This document shows positions 9,603-21,785 of a DNA stretch of 64,000 nt, one piece after another (within the stretch, counting starts at the first letter, position 1; every line of letters starts with the position of its first letter). Position numbers and translations under genes: made by a program. Where the stretch lies: positions 25,514,434 to 25,578,433 of the forward strand of contig NC_053121.1 of the NCBI RefSeq assembly GCF_010015445.1, in the 5' to 3' direction. The notes beneath the pieces are model-generated. The model made no database searches and was not told the origin of the DNA. It saw only the letters and a program-made list of their open reading frames with translations. Origin of the DNA: Perca fluviatilis (lineage: Eukaryota; Chordata; Actinopteri; Perciformes; Percidae).

Positions 9603-12235
9603 GAACCAAAAATCTACAACTTGAAATTATTCTGCTCCTATACAAGGCTGGGAATAAATGTGAGCTACTGTTGCTGCAACCTATTATATGACAGATATAA
9701 AAAAAAAAAATGTTGTTGCTATGGCCTCTTTGGCAGCAGCACATTTAGTAAATTTACATTCTGTATGAGATATGCTTTATAGTGACTAGTTGTCAGATTT
9801 ATTTGACTGTAGCATAAATTTACATTTGTCTTTTGTGTTATTCAACATCTTCAGTACATTTTCCATTCGCATAAGATTACAAGTTGCTTCACATGGCAAG
9901 CTTGTAGAAAAACAATTCACAAGTTTGTATGCCGGATCGCAAAAAAAAAATCCTACTTTTCTAAATTATCTCGAGTAGTGTGTCTTCACATTGCTGCCTT
10001 GTTCATTGTTGTCTGTCCACTATGGTGCAGTGGAGTACATCTGCAATGCAGGGGGCTCGACAGTCTGCCCTCTATTTCACATGTCATTGCCTAACACCTT
10101 TCCTTTTACTCTTACTCTAAGCATCTGTCAGTGAGGTTTACCACATGGAGTCAACCATGTGTCTGGATGGTGGAGCAGATTATTCTGCAACTGCTCTCCC
10201 TCCTCTTTTTTCCAGCCAGCCATGATCCTTGCACACAAATGTAGTTTTGGTGAAAAGTGAAAACCAACAACAGTGATTCCTCTGTATGCACCTTCCTTGT
10301 GTATGAGTATAGGACTTAGGTACAATGCAATAGTCAAAAAAGAAATGGATACCTAAAAAAAGAATGTGACCATAATACACATCGGAGGGGATATTATGCA
10401 CAAACATAGCTTACATTTCCAGTAGAAAGGACAGTGCATGCACCTGCATACGTCTTGAGTTTCCGTGTGTGTTTCTGTGTTTGCATACAAGTGTGTGCTT
10501 GTGGGTGTGCGCTCATGACATACTTTATTCCCATCTCCCCCATGAGTCCTCCAACTCTCATTTCTGCCACCTTCCTCCCATCCCTATTGGTGATGGATCC
10601 ACATTAGAATTCATCCCTCATCATCCTGCCGAGTTATGACCTAGTAATAGTCAGCCCCTGTGGCCTCAGCAAATGAACAATAAAACCAGTACCTTGCAAC
10701 AGATCTCTGGGAAAAAAAGGGAGAGAGAGCCAGATGCCAAATCCTGATTTGCACCTAGTCTCACAATAGTGTGCATTCTTGTTGAGTGAGGTAAAGACAT
10801 GACAAATATGGCTTCACAGTGGCTACTTCACAGTGGCTACTTCACCTTGGCGATATTTTAAGCAAAGCTCACACCCAAACAATATGATGATGGTAGGATT
10901 TACTGAAGCACCCTGATGCGTTAAGCATGTAACACTAATAGGCATGCTGTCTTTAGAAACACCAACTTATGCATGAATGCATCAATGTAGTGAGAGCCAT
11001 AGACACAAACACGCACCGACACATGAATTACATGCAAATACCTGTCTCCCATGAAATCGCAACATGCACTAGGAGATAGTGTGTGTGAGTGACAAACGCA
11101 GTAAATGGCAAGGGCAATGACCCTGTCCGATCTTGTTTTCTGTGGTAGCTGTTTTTCACAGCAGAGCTGGATTATGATTAACTTGGCGTGTGTATGTCTT
11201 GGCCAAGATGCCACCACATGGGGAGTTGTTTGAAAGGCGAAAAGAAAGTTGTTGGGGTGTAGAAACCGGTCCGATTGCAGGCTGCCTGGGGACTTCACAG
11301 GGATCAATACAGGCGGAGTCACAGCCGTGCACTTGATTAAAAGTGACTGCTACATCTGGCAGGCTTGGCCATTACTTTCCCACTCACAGTCCCCGGGGTG
11401 AAAGAGCATGAAGTGACAGGCCTCAGTCAGCCCTCCATTACCACCTTTCAGCAGCCCCTCAGGTAGCAGCAGGCTAGGGCAAAAATAGACGGACGAGCCG
11501 GGGGGAAATGAAAAGGAGAGAAGATAAAGGTGCTGTATGTCTGTTTGCCTATGTGACCGTGTATGATGTAAGAGTGTGTCAGTATGTGGCAGACTGCGTG
11601 CCTATGTCTGTGTTTTTGAATCTGCAAGTGAATGCAGGTAGGCGGATGAGTTGAGCAATACCCAAAGGTCAGGGTCAGGTGGAAAAGAGAAAAAGCTCAA
11701 ACTAAATGTTTAAAAAGATGGTGGGGCAAGATGTCTACAGAAATGAGTATAAAGACATTCAGTTAGTTCAAACTTAACAAAACTTCTTAATAGATAATTA
11801 TTATGCAAACACAGCCAAAAGAAGCTCCTTCAAATGTCAGGGCCATCACCCTCTTTATACAGTATCATTTTACACTTACGTTGTGTAAGATCTAATCTCA
11901 ATCACGCCCAGAATGCAAGTGCCAAGTATCAAAGGGAGACTGACATAAAAGAAGTCACTGTGCTTGATGTTGTTAATCTCTCTGCCAGAATACAAGATGC
12001 ATATTTGCTATGGAACAGCGTGAGACCCATTGACATGCACATAGCTTTTAATAGAGCAATAATGGACAGGCCACATGTCACCAATGAAGGCTTTGAGCAC
12101 AGATGGAGCTCATGTGGTGCTCAACAGCTAAAAACAGGGGTGGTGCTGGTGTGTGTATGTGTGTGTCTTGTGGACTGGTAGTGTCTAGTTGTTTTTGCTT
12201 GTGTTTTAACAGCACAACTGTTCATTTTGAAATGT
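9603..12235. other. unassigned DNA with a possible conserved block
   Basis: No gene was recognised. A 14-bp word containing 'cttcacagtggcta' is repeated in tandem near 10812-10845. The part at about 11330-11520 is GC-richer and contains ccattac and tccattacc words of the kind seen in vertebrate conserved non-coding elements, but no alignment was possible. Confidence 0.5.
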
Positions 12236-12274
12236 GTAGATAGATACAGTAGATAAGATAGATGGATAGATAAG
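12236..12274. repeat. imperfect (GATA)n tract
   Basis: Tandem tagata/gataga words with interruptions over about 40 bp. Confidence 0.8.
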
Positions 12275-12973
12275 TTGGCCAGATAAGTCTTTACAATATG
12301 ATTAAAAAAAGGAGAAAGCTATTTACTCATTCGGCCATAATGCATGATTGTTGTAGCAAAAAGAAAAATGAAAAAAAAAGTATGAAGAAATTAGAAAGCT
12401 ATTGATCCAAATCTGAAAAGCTCTCTTGGCCATTTTGCATGTACTTTTGATAAGGTTCCTAACTTCAGCTCATCAGTTTCTGTTTCCTGTCAAGTGCCAG
12501 GCTGCCATCAGTCAAGCTTTGATCTGCACTACACAACAAATCTGTTAAAAAACTGATGAAAAATGAAGAAAAAACCTTGCCGAATGCCTGAAGATCTTTC
12601 TAGCCTGAGATCTTAGAGCATCTTTTTTTCTATGATTTTTGAAACAGATTTATGGATTTTTGACCCTGAATGGAGCAAGTTCTAATACTGTAAAAACAGT
12701 TTACATATTATGTCTTCATGTCTCGATTTAACTGAGTTATGACTAAGAGAAAGTGGTGTGACATTTGTGGCAAACGGCGTTAATCGGGTGATAGAAAATA
12801 TTACAAATATTACTGCAAAATTTGTATTCTGTATGTATATGTTCGTATTTGAATAATGACTCATATTCATTCATGGTCCTAATAGATAGATTTAATAAAA
12901 TTCAAATGAGAATGCTTAAAATGTAAGAACACAATAAATAGTGTTTTCCCATTTTGAATATTTCAGAGTAATT
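12275..12973. other. unassigned AT-rich DNA
   Basis: No gene or repeat family was recognised. Confidence 0.55.
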
Positions 12974-13012
12974 TGGATGGATGGATGGATGGATGGATGG
13001 ATGCATGCATGC
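12974..13012. repeat. (GGAT)n then (GCAT)n microsatellite
   Basis: Seven GGAT units followed by two GCAT units, a compound tetranucleotide tract. Confidence 0.95.
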
Positions 13013-13319
13013 TCAGGACAGATGCAAAGGAAGATTGAAGCCTATTATTTGTATACTGCAGAAACTCTGCAAATATAATAGATTAAAGCAATCCTAGTCA
13101 CTGACTCTTATGTATTTTTGTCTATTCTTTAAATAACAATGTCACACTTGTTTCCCAGTAACCTCCACCCCTCAAGGACTTCATTTAGTAGTATTAGTTC
13201 CTCCTTCCTCTAGAGAGTTGCTTAAACTGTCACCCACCATCCAGCCTGTCTGAGGTGCAGTGTGTGTATGTGTGTGTAAGTTTGCGCGTGTGCGATAAGC
13301 CCTGAGTTCTGCTCAATCT

Positions 13320-13900
13320 CAGGCACATAATACGCTTCAAAGCAAACACGACAACCTGCAGACTCAGCTGCGGCGGGTCATCAAAATGATTCAAAGGGAG
13401 CAATCCCATTTAACCCTAACCTCAAAGCCGGTGTTCCAGAGACCCAGTTTCAAATAGCCCCCTTCCTTGCCAATCTGTTACAATCAAAGAGCCCCAAGTC
13501 AGGGACAACATACGTACATGTTTGTCTATCTCCAATCCAGTGTGCGGGAGGTTGCATCTTGGAGCTGTCTAAATGGTGTAAATGTGATGCTTTTCTCCAA
13601 CGGGCTTCTAATTACTATCCAAATGACTCTTGTTTTGTTCGCCAACCATTTGACACAGAAAATACAGCATGTCTGATTTTAATTTCAATAGCAGAAGACA
13701 AGAATGAATTAATCATCATATCTTTGAGTGGAGCCAGCGTTGTACCTGTAGGTACGCATTATCTCTCCCGTGCGCCCCTTCTCGCATTCAATCATGCAGG
13801 CATTAATTAACGCCAGGCTGATGAATATAGCTCTCAACCCGGCGCTGATAGTCAGGCTGTGTTGAATGTAGCGACCATGTTACCCATGACATAATGTCTG
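13320..13900. promoter_or_regulatory. candidate conserved non-coding block
   Basis: Unlike its neighbours this stretch has no repeat signature and is rich in homeodomain-type cores: ttctaattac near 13605, gaattaatcat near 13705 and cattaattaac near 13802. It also has a cluster of CAATC words. Vertebrate developmental enhancers often look like this. No conservation can be shown from one sequence, so the call is a hypothesis. Confidence 0.3.
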
Positions 13901-14082
13901 CTCCTTTGTGAAAATGCCATGCAGTATGGAGCTGATCAGGGCAACCATGATGAGACTGACAACAAGGTTGCCCATTCTCTGTTGTCATTAATGCTAATGC
14001 TTTGTATTTACACATGTCACAGTAATGACACTGTTAAAGCAGGGGACAGCTATGGGTTTGCAGTGTTGAGCCTCTCTATAGC

Positions 14083-14083
<1 letters not shown>

Positions 14084-14114
<31 letters not shown>
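14084..14114. repeat. (TG)n microsatellite
   Basis: An uninterrupted TG run of about 15 units. Confidence 0.95.
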
Positions 14115-14115
<1 letters not shown>

Positions 14116-14250
14116 GCATGGGTGTGCTTTTTGTTCTTCCTCTCAATAACATTGTTTTAACCCCAAAGAACACTTTTAGGGAGGATGCTATATTCTTCTT
14201 ATTGAGAGTTAATTAGCAAATGTGTATTCATATCATTACAACATCTATTC

Positions 14251-14276
14251 ATATATATATATATATATATATATAT
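14251..14276. repeat. (AT)n tract at a LINE 3' end
   Basis: Thirteen AT units directly following the 3' terminus of the minus-strand LINE. The run probably grew from the simple-repeat tail of that element. Confidence 0.85.
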
Positions 14277-14648
14277 CAGAATCAGAAAAGGCTTTATTGC
14301 CAAGTACATTTTTTGCACATACAAGGAATTTGTCATGGTGTTGTTGGTTTATGTCAAACATTCTCAAATATAAACGAATATAAACAATATAAGTATAAAC
14401 ATATACACACAGTATGTATTAATAACGGAAAGACTCCACACTGTCAATTGTGGAGCCACAGAGGGTGATGGGGGCAGGTGAGGCTGGGTTCTTCCTGAAG
14501 TCCACAACCATCGCCACTGTCTTCAGAGCGTTGAGCTCAAGGTTGTTTTAGTTGCACCAGGTCACCGGGTGGTCAGCCTCCCACCTGTAGGCGGACTCGT
14601 CACCATCAGAGATGAGTCCGATGAGGGAGGTGTCGTCCGCAAACTTCA

Positions 14649-14649
<1 letters not shown>
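14277..14649 (-). mobile_element. Rex1-like LINE fragment with reverse-transcriptase motif
   Basis: On the minus strand, 14649-14427 reads in one frame and contains [16 protein letters not shown]. The ADD inside it corresponds to the Y/F-x-D-D catalytic box of reverse transcriptase. [17 protein letters not shown] and DSVESF follow, all in the order found in Rex1-like fish LINEs. One in-frame TAA interrupts it just before NNLEL. Downstream, 14425-14277 is the 3' untranslated end, finishing 'caataaagccttttctgatt'. The middle of the usual frame (after VESF) is absent, so the element is 5' truncated and internally deleted. It cannot be active. Confidence 0.88.
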
Positions 14650-14736
<87 letters not shown>

Positions 14737-14749
14737 ATATATATATGTA

Positions 14750-14826
<77 letters not shown>

Positions 14827-14916
14827 ACAGTATATATGTGTGTATATATGTATATATGTATATGTGTATATATGTATATATATATGTATATATATGTGTA
14901 TATATATCTGTGTGTA

Positions 14917-14973
<57 letters not shown>

Positions 14974-15117
14974 ATATATGTGTGTGTGTGTATATATGTG
15001 TGTATATATATATATGTGTGTGTATATATGTGTATATATATGTATATGTATATATATGTATATAAATATATATATGTATATGTATATAAATATATATATG
15101 TATATGTATATATATAA
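14650..15117. repeat. long compound (AT)/(GT)/(GTAT) tract
   Basis: About 468 bp consist almost only of AT, GT and GTAT units, broken once by 'ttgacag' near 14825. All six frames are open because the units lack stop codons in several phases, giving Ile-Tyr or Val-Cys repeats without meaning. The tract begins exactly where the LINE reverse-transcriptase frame stops. Confidence 0.95.
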
Positions 15118-17813
15118 ACATCAACCATTTGATTAACATATTGTTACTATAAATTGTATTGTTACTGTAAATATTGAAAGGTTGTAACGAAACTGTTCCA
15201 TAAGCATTCACAATTGGCACCATGAGGCTCTATCTGTGCTGTCTGTCTGTCAGCATCTCAAAAACAAACTCTTACCAGCTGATACAACTGAAAGTAGTAT
15301 TCCTGCACCTTAAAAATATACAAGTCAGAGAGAAAAAGTTTAATTTAGTCTGCCGGCAGCTGGTTGAGCCAGTTTTCTTGCCCTCAGGTAAGCGGTTTCA
15401 GAGCCTACGGGGACAAGATCATGTCAAGTACCTTGTCACCCAACCCTTAAATTTGGATGATATGACTTTGCTTGTGGCTATGCTTTATGTTCATCAGCAT
15501 AATATTCAATTCTGAATCCAATGAAAATCTTGTGCAAAGACATTAGAATGGGAGTAAATGTATTCAGATTGTTTTATTTATAGTGATATCAGAGACACAT
15601 TTTCACAACAAGCAGGAGGATAGATTTAGAAATTCAAGTATGTCTAATTGTCAAGAAAGAACAGAGTGATACACTCCCCTCACAGCTAAAATTCAGCTAC
15701 TTCACATCTTTAATGGTCAGTGGTCATTAGCAGGAGCACTGCATTCACCATTTGCCCTCAGCCTTATTCAAAGCACAAATCCTCACTATCACGAAAGCTG
15801 AATACTCTATGTTCACTCCAATCAACTGCATGAAAGGGAACCCATGCACACAGCAAAGCATGCATGATATTTACTAAAGATTACAGAGAACTATCACAGT
15901 CGCATGCTAGAAACTCAAAAAGAGATAGTAGTTAAGTTGAGCAAAGCTGAAACACACAGCACTATCTGTTGCTAAGAGGTCATTTACAACTTCAAATAAA
16001 GCAACTAACACAATGTTGGTCGTGCAAAGCAGACTGAGGATTTTAAAGAGACATTTCCTGCTTCTCAAATCCCGCAATTTACTTTAATGATCATATATTT
16101 AAATAGAATAAAACCAGGAATTCAAGCTGATATTTATTTAAAAAAGTCTTTATGATAAAAAAAATATTATATCATAATATGATGTAGTACATCCACTTTT
16201 TTTGTTAAATGAGCTATCTTTCTATAATGGACATGTGACTTTTACATTTCTCTCCAGTAGAAGCACCTGTGAGCTTTGGAAGAGATTCAAAGATGTTGAT
16301 GCAATTCCTTGGTTGCCAATAGAGGTCGATACAATTTATAAATAACTAAAATCCCCTTTAACTTGGCCTTCCACTTGACATGGCTAAATCAGTTTGGTCC
16401 ATGGGCTCAGCTGGCTGAGATATCATTAGCAGATTCTTTTACTTTTGTGGCCAACATGAATTAAACACAATGATTTTGAAATAACTAAAACATTACACAC
16501 TGGAATTTGGAGAAACGCATAGAGAAAGAAGAGAGGGAGCCTGTGTGTGTTGCATGTGTGTGTCCACTTAAGTCAAAGTGAATATTCGATTTGCCCTCGC
16601 TTTAATTTAGAATGCCTAATCAATATTTCTCAACGCTAGCACTACTAAGACATCTAAAGTAAATCCCTTGTGGTCTCAGGGACCTCAGTGAAGTACGTTG
16701 CTCAATAACACCTCCTGCTGTGCGGGCGTAAAAAAAGAAACAACGTATACACTTCCAGACCATCCCACAAGTGGAAACAGTTGGGTACTGCCAGATCCTT
16801 GTCACAAGGGCCAAGTCTCGATGTGTGTGTTATGATGGCATTAACATTTTTTTAATAAACACCTTGAGGAGCTTGTGACAGCAGCAGGCATCCTACTTGA
16901 CACGCTCTCTTCCTCGGCTCATAGAAACAGCTGTTGGAATCACCCAGACGTCGGCTGTGAACCCCTTCCAGCATGTCGAGCCTCCGCAAATGCACCCGGC
17001 TGAGAATACACACTTTATTACATGCAAAGTCTCCTGGGGGTGCATAATACCTTAAAACGTGTGATCACTAAACAGGGGAATTGTAAATTATTCTTTTTTT
17101 TTTATTTCCAGCTTTGGGCTAAAAACACAAGACAGAGCATCTCAGTTGAATTAGATGCAGAGTAATTTATGAAACTGCCACATACTGTATTTGAATGACA
17201 TGTTAGTATGTAAGAACCACTGAAGCATTAAGTGTTATCATCAAAAAAACAATTCGGAACTTTGCGAATGTTTATTAAGGAAAATGGCTTAATCATTTCC
17301 ACCCTCTTTGTTATGACATTCCTAGCCATTTAATTGTTTTATATATATTTTATTATTTATTAGTTGAGGCCAAACTTGAGGGGCTGCTTTGCTTGTCAAG
17401 TAAATTGAGGAGGCTATATGCTAGGGGTGGTCTGACTGCAATGAGTGGATGAATGTGTTGACACGGTAGTGTAAGGAAGAAGCACAGCACATGAATATGA
17501 ATTGGGTCTCTCCGTTTGTGTTCACTTGGCTGGAATTAGTGCTTTTCATTACTGATGGCTTATAGGCTGACTGTTTGGCTGCCGGCTGGGGTCACATTAA
17601 ATGATGTGTTTGCCAAAGGCAGAGAGGCTGGGTCACAAGGGACTAAATGGCCCAGTTATGAAGAGCAGAGCTTATCTCCCTTTCTGAATCAACCCCTACT
17701 TCCAGCTAAACTAAACATACACCATGTCCTGTTGGGAGCATCTCTTTGAGAAACCTGGGGGCAATAAAAGATCACTATCTGTGTTCCCCTTCATTATATT
17801 ACTTTAAAATGCA

Positions 17814-17818
<5 letters not shown>
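15118..17818. other. unassigned DNA
   Basis: No gene was recognised. The words 'ttgccctcaggtaagcggtt' near 15378 faintly recall the LPSG-R-F part of Rex-type LINE proteins, but the flanks do not support it. The rest is AT-rich with no repeat signature. Confidence 0.55.

Positions 17819-17861
<43 letters not shown>
17819..17861. repeat. (AT)n microsatellite
   Basis: An uninterrupted AT run of about 21 units followed by aaataaaaat. Confidence 0.95.
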
Positions 17862-17878
<17 letters not shown>

Positions 17879-18654
17879 AATGCAGAGCATTAGGTTTTTA
17901 TTCACAGTGATCTGAGCACATACCAGTCTATACATTGTTTCATCATTGTACAACAGAATGATTAAAAGATAAAGTATGAAAGTTGCTTAATTTGGATTTC
18001 AAAGCGGGGACGGCAGCGTTGACTCTTCTTCGAGCAAAAAGCTTTATTTTTGGATTTCATGCAAAAAACAGACTCACACTTCTAAAAATGATGTCCTTAT
18101 TGATTAGACCCCCCTGCTGGGATCACTAAGTATGATATAAAGCCATCACCATATGCCTGTGTTTAAAGTCCCCTCTTAGAACATAAGCTTGAAATGAGCT
18201 TGGATTACGCTTACTGCAGGGGATCGTTACTGCTCTTGGCTGCCTTTAATCATATAATGAATAGCAGTGAATTTCTATCAGTGTTTTAGGGTGAAGGGTT
18301 GAAATAAATTGTGCTGGTATTAAAAGATTTCCTTGATGTGACAGATTTTAAGCTGGATGTTCCCATTATATTCATCTTCCTTTGACTTTTGACTGCTAAC
18401 ATGTTTTGTTCTGAAATTAACAATAATATTGTTTTTTATACATGATGATCAGTCCACTGAACATTAGCAGTTCTGTAGTCCTGCTTTTGGTATTAGTTCT
18501 TATGTCGGCTCTCAACACTGCTCTTTGATGGTTTTATTCTTTGAACCGAAATTTCATATCTGCTAACAAAAGCTATAAAACTGTTATTGTATAAGGCTGC
18601 TACAATTTAGTTCTCTTTTAGAGCTCATCCATCCACATAAAGCTACACTATGTT
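17862..18654. other. unassigned DNA
   Basis: No gene or repeat family was recognised. Confidence 0.55.
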
Positions 18655-18920
18655 CCTGCAATAGAGGAAGCTGCAGTTTCAGGGCCGCAGTCCTAGGGCC
18701 GCATTTCTACGACCCTGGTAACCCAACAAAACTGACTTACTGTTCAAGCCTCAACACTTAAGTTAGCAGCTTTATAGCAATGAAGGGTTAAGGTTAGGGT
18801 TAGGTTAAGACAGGGTTTGTTTTAACATTATGGTTCATTACCATACTTCATTCTAGCATCTACCCAAAAAACTAAGGTCCTAAAGATCATTCCTGAAACT
18901 GCTGCTTCCTCTATTGCAGG
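18655..18920. mobile_element. MITE with 29-bp inverted ends
   Basis: The left end (18655-18683, beginning cctgcaatagaggaagc) and the right end (18892-18920) are inverse copies with 28 of 29 bases matching. The whole is 266 bp with no coding capacity. The interior holds the telomere-like words ggttaaggttagggttaggt at about 18786-18806. No clear target duplication was seen next to the ends. Confidence 0.85.
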
Positions 18921-19472
18921 ATCATGCTACTCACATGAAGGGGTGAAAATAACAAAAACCTTATAGTATAATACAGTCTAATACTCTATTACTCAACAAC
19001 ACTCCCGTCCTGTTTTTTGTTCACCTCCTCTGTAATTGTACAAGGCATACAAAATTGTCTTGGATAATTAATAACGAAGCTCTATGTCAACGTCTCTGGA
19101 AACAGGTAGAATCTTTGATCTTAGTGTTTGCGGTTATTCTGCTTGTTGCTTGAATGCTGTTGACCGTTCATTGGTCAGGAAGAATTACAGTGATTATTCT
19201 GCTTCATTTTGGTGTTTTTGTTGCAAATATAACAGTTTTGTAATACTTTTGCTGTCCTGAACCACATTAACTAGAGAGATTTACAACTTAGAAATCATTC
19301 TCGGAAATCATTACTGCACTGACGCCACACTTGATTGGCTAAATACTTTGTAAAAAACTACATTTTGGTCTAATTATCAAGTGTTCTTTCATCTATCCAA
19401 CAAGTCGTCCAAATTAAATGACTAAATATGTTGTTTGTCCTTGTTCTTCAGAATAACACATACCTGTATAAG
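18921..19472. other. unassigned DNA
   Basis: No gene or repeat family was recognised. Confidence 0.5.
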
Positions 19473-19473
19473 T

Positions 19474-19550
19474 AGGGATGGGGATCGTACTTTTCTATTT
19501 ATATTGATACCATTTTCGAGACTATTTGGTGGAAAGATGAGACGAAAAAT
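19474..19550 (+). mobile_element. possible hAT-like end
   Basis: The start 'tagggatggggatcgtact' resembles left ends of fish hAT-type repeats of the 'tagggrtgggnatcg' kind. The other end was not found. Confidence 0.35.
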
Positions 19551-19621
19551 TCTTAATCTTAATGGAACTATTGCAAAAACTGTGAGTCTGTGACTGTTTG
19601 ATTTCTGATTTCAACATACTG

Positions 19622-19673
19622 TATGAGAACAGTAACATAACATATGAGAACAGTAACATAACGTATGAGAACA
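19622..19673. repeat. 21-bp tandem repeat, 2.5 units
   Basis: The unit 'tatgagaacagtaacataac' plus one variable base occurs at 19622-19642 and 19643-19663, with a partial third copy. The two full units differ only at the last base. Confidence 0.9.
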
Positions 19674-19684
19674 AACTGATTAGG

Positions 19685-20484
19685 CGGCCCACAGAGCGGG
19701 GCTGCTGGTAGCCAGTCCGACTATTTGTGGTGGGGAGGCTAGTCTTTACCTATGGTCTTTATGCACACACTGTGCATGTAAATAATTTTCCTGGTATCTA
19801 TTTTTAGGGGCATATTTGTGTGAAATTGTGTGACTGTAGAGCACTGAGTTGGCTTATTATTGTCAACAATGGAAACTTGCTACTATGAATTGGTGGTGCG
19901 CTCACCACGCATACCTTTGGTGGAGGATTGTCCCAAAACTGCAGTTGGAGTTTGCAGCGTTGCGACTCGAAATCAGTCAAAGGTAACTGATTCCACAAAA
20001 TTGAGGTGCTTCATGAAGGATGTTGTGTTTCCCCCCTTACAAGAAATTAACTTAAAACACAAATTACATTTCGCTTCCTCCTTATCTTTGCTGTTCATAA
20101 AAATGTCCTGCACCAGTTCATCAGGGCCCTGTTTCAGAAAGCCGGATGAGTTTGTTACACCGCTGTTTTATTTCCTCATTGATTCAGTCTGTATCAAAGC
20201 TTGTATCGAAGCACGTTTACTGCATGTCGGAATCAAAATCCTGGTTGGATATTAGCTATTAGTTACTCAGGACTATCTAAAGTTACCGCTTTTATGCGCT
20301 GTCAATTTTTGCCCTGACATTGAAATATTACACAGCATCAAGTCACCCTCAGCTCATAATAAAATCTCTGCTCCTTTTTTCTGTAACACTGTGACTCTGT
20401 GCACACAAGACAGCTGTTTGTTAGAGCAGTTCCAACTAAAATGTTTATCGAACATAATATGTAACCCCAGTTAAAATGGAAAAA
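19685..20484. other. unassigned DNA
   Basis: A plus-strand frame of 131 codons at 19860-20255 has no recognisable domain and starts in no clear context. Nothing else was recognised. Confidence 0.5.
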
Positions 20485-20642
20485 ATCGGAATAAAGCCTT
20501 ATGACGAGCTGCGGCACATGGGCATCTCTGTCAGCCACCGCATCATCCCACCCAGGTGCAAATCTGAGTGCTTCAGGCGCTCCTTTGTACCTGCTGCTAT
20601 CAGACTATATAACAGCAGTGGAAACCATGGACTATAATCCCC

Positions 20643-20644
<2 letters not shown>

Positions 20645-20700
<56 letters not shown>
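20645..20700. repeat. (CA)n microsatellite
   Basis: An uninterrupted run of 28 CA units inside the LINE, just after the end of its coding remnant. Confidence 0.97.
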
Positions 20701-20703
<3 letters not shown>

Positions 20704-20973
20704 CCAGACCCATTCTCCACAGTGTCTGATACACTGAGACACACTACTCTCCCTCTCCATTGTTTCTCTGCCAAACTGTTAGACTGCTGGATTATTTACC
20801 TAATATGTTTACCTTGCTATGTGTTGATATATTCTTTTATATATTATACTATATTTATCTGTTACATTAACTATATTACACTTAAACTATATTATACCCA
20901 TACTATACTGTTTTTATACTGATATATTTGATATGTTATATTGCTGTACTACATATTATGTCATATTATATTA

Positions 20974-21453
20974 TAGGAGTGGGAAAAGTTATCAAAAATC
21001 GTTTTTTTGCAATGATTTTTAAAATCGATTTTTTAAATATTTTCAGTAGAATTTAATTTATTTTTACCAGTGATTTACTTAAATGTTTTCTGTTTATATG
21101 GTACCGCTACATCATATCTGTTTCCAGCAAAACAGATCGAAAGCAGAAAATGCAGAAAATACATGTTATGTACTTCTTTACAAATGAAATAAATGTCAGA
21201 CTGACTGACATGTGATGTGCATTCTTCTTGAAATAATTTTTTAAGAATTGTCTCATGATATATTGTCTCTAGAAGTGTATTATTCAACTTTTGTTTTTGT
21301 TATAGAAGGAAAAGAAAATCACAATACTCAATACTATCAAATCGCAATACTTCTAGAATCGCAATAAATGAAAATCGCAACACAAATATAGAATCGGCAC
21401 CCATGTATCATGAAATAATCGAATCGGGACAAAAGCATATCGCCCTAGCCCTA
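20974..21453. mobile_element. hAT-like element inside the LINE
   Basis: Left end 'taggagtgggaaaa', right end '...catatcgccctagcccta', whose inverse starts taggg. The inside has repeated aaaatcg/aaatcgcaat words, as in a common fish hAT-type repeat of the 'ggtgggaaaatatcgat' kind. About 480 bp with no coding capacity. The flanks no longer show a clean 8-bp duplication. Confidence 0.6.
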
Positions 21454-21491
21454 TCGTACTCATATACATCTCATATACCCATTGTAATTTA

Positions 21492-21577
21492 TCATATTAT
21501 ACTATGTTAATATGTTCTGATTTCTGTTAACATTCTCATATTATTCTATGTTAATATGTTCTGATTGCTGTTAACAT
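21492..21577. repeat. 44-bp tandem duplication
   Basis: Two adjacent copies (21492-21535 and 21536-21577) of a unit with 'ctatgttaatatgttctgat' differ at only a few bases. The duplication lies within the LINE 3' untranslated region. Confidence 0.85.
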
Positions 21578-21785
21578 GGACTTGCTGACTCTGCTGCTAT
21601 TAATCAGTACTGCACTTTAACCTGCATGTCTCCATATGTTCATGTATAGTTCTCTTTATTTTTATTGTACTACTATACTGTTCTTTATTTATTCATTTAC
21701 TTTCTATATCTGTACTATTGCTGTCTTTGTGCTGCTGTAACAACCAAATTTCCCCTCTGGGGATCAATAAAGGTTTATCTTATCT

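Larger units (their letters stand above)
20485..21785 (+). mobile_element. Rex1-like LINE 3' end, split by a later insertion
   Basis: In one frame 20485-20625 reads YDELRHMGISVSH, then RCKSECFRRSFVPAAIRLYN. This matches the last conserved block (R-F-x-x-SFVPAA-I/V-R-L-N) of Rex1-like LINE proteins. The element ends at 21725-21785 with 'ctgctgtaacaaccaaattt', 'ggggatcaataaagg' and a (TTATC) tail. Between them lie a CA microsatellite, an AT-rich 3' region and a hAT-like insertion (20974-21453). Confidence 0.75.

Noticed and set aside
14569..15223. Long Ile-Tyr / Val-Cys repeat frames on both strands
   Set aside because: They are translations of the AT/GT tract and have no meaning as proteins.
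15378..15420. LPSGKRFQSLRG-like words as a further LINE remnant
   Set aside because: The motif is short and neither side continues the LINE protein.
18786..18806. Interstitial telomere
   Set aside because: Only a few degenerate ggttagg words inside a MITE. Too short for a telomere relic.
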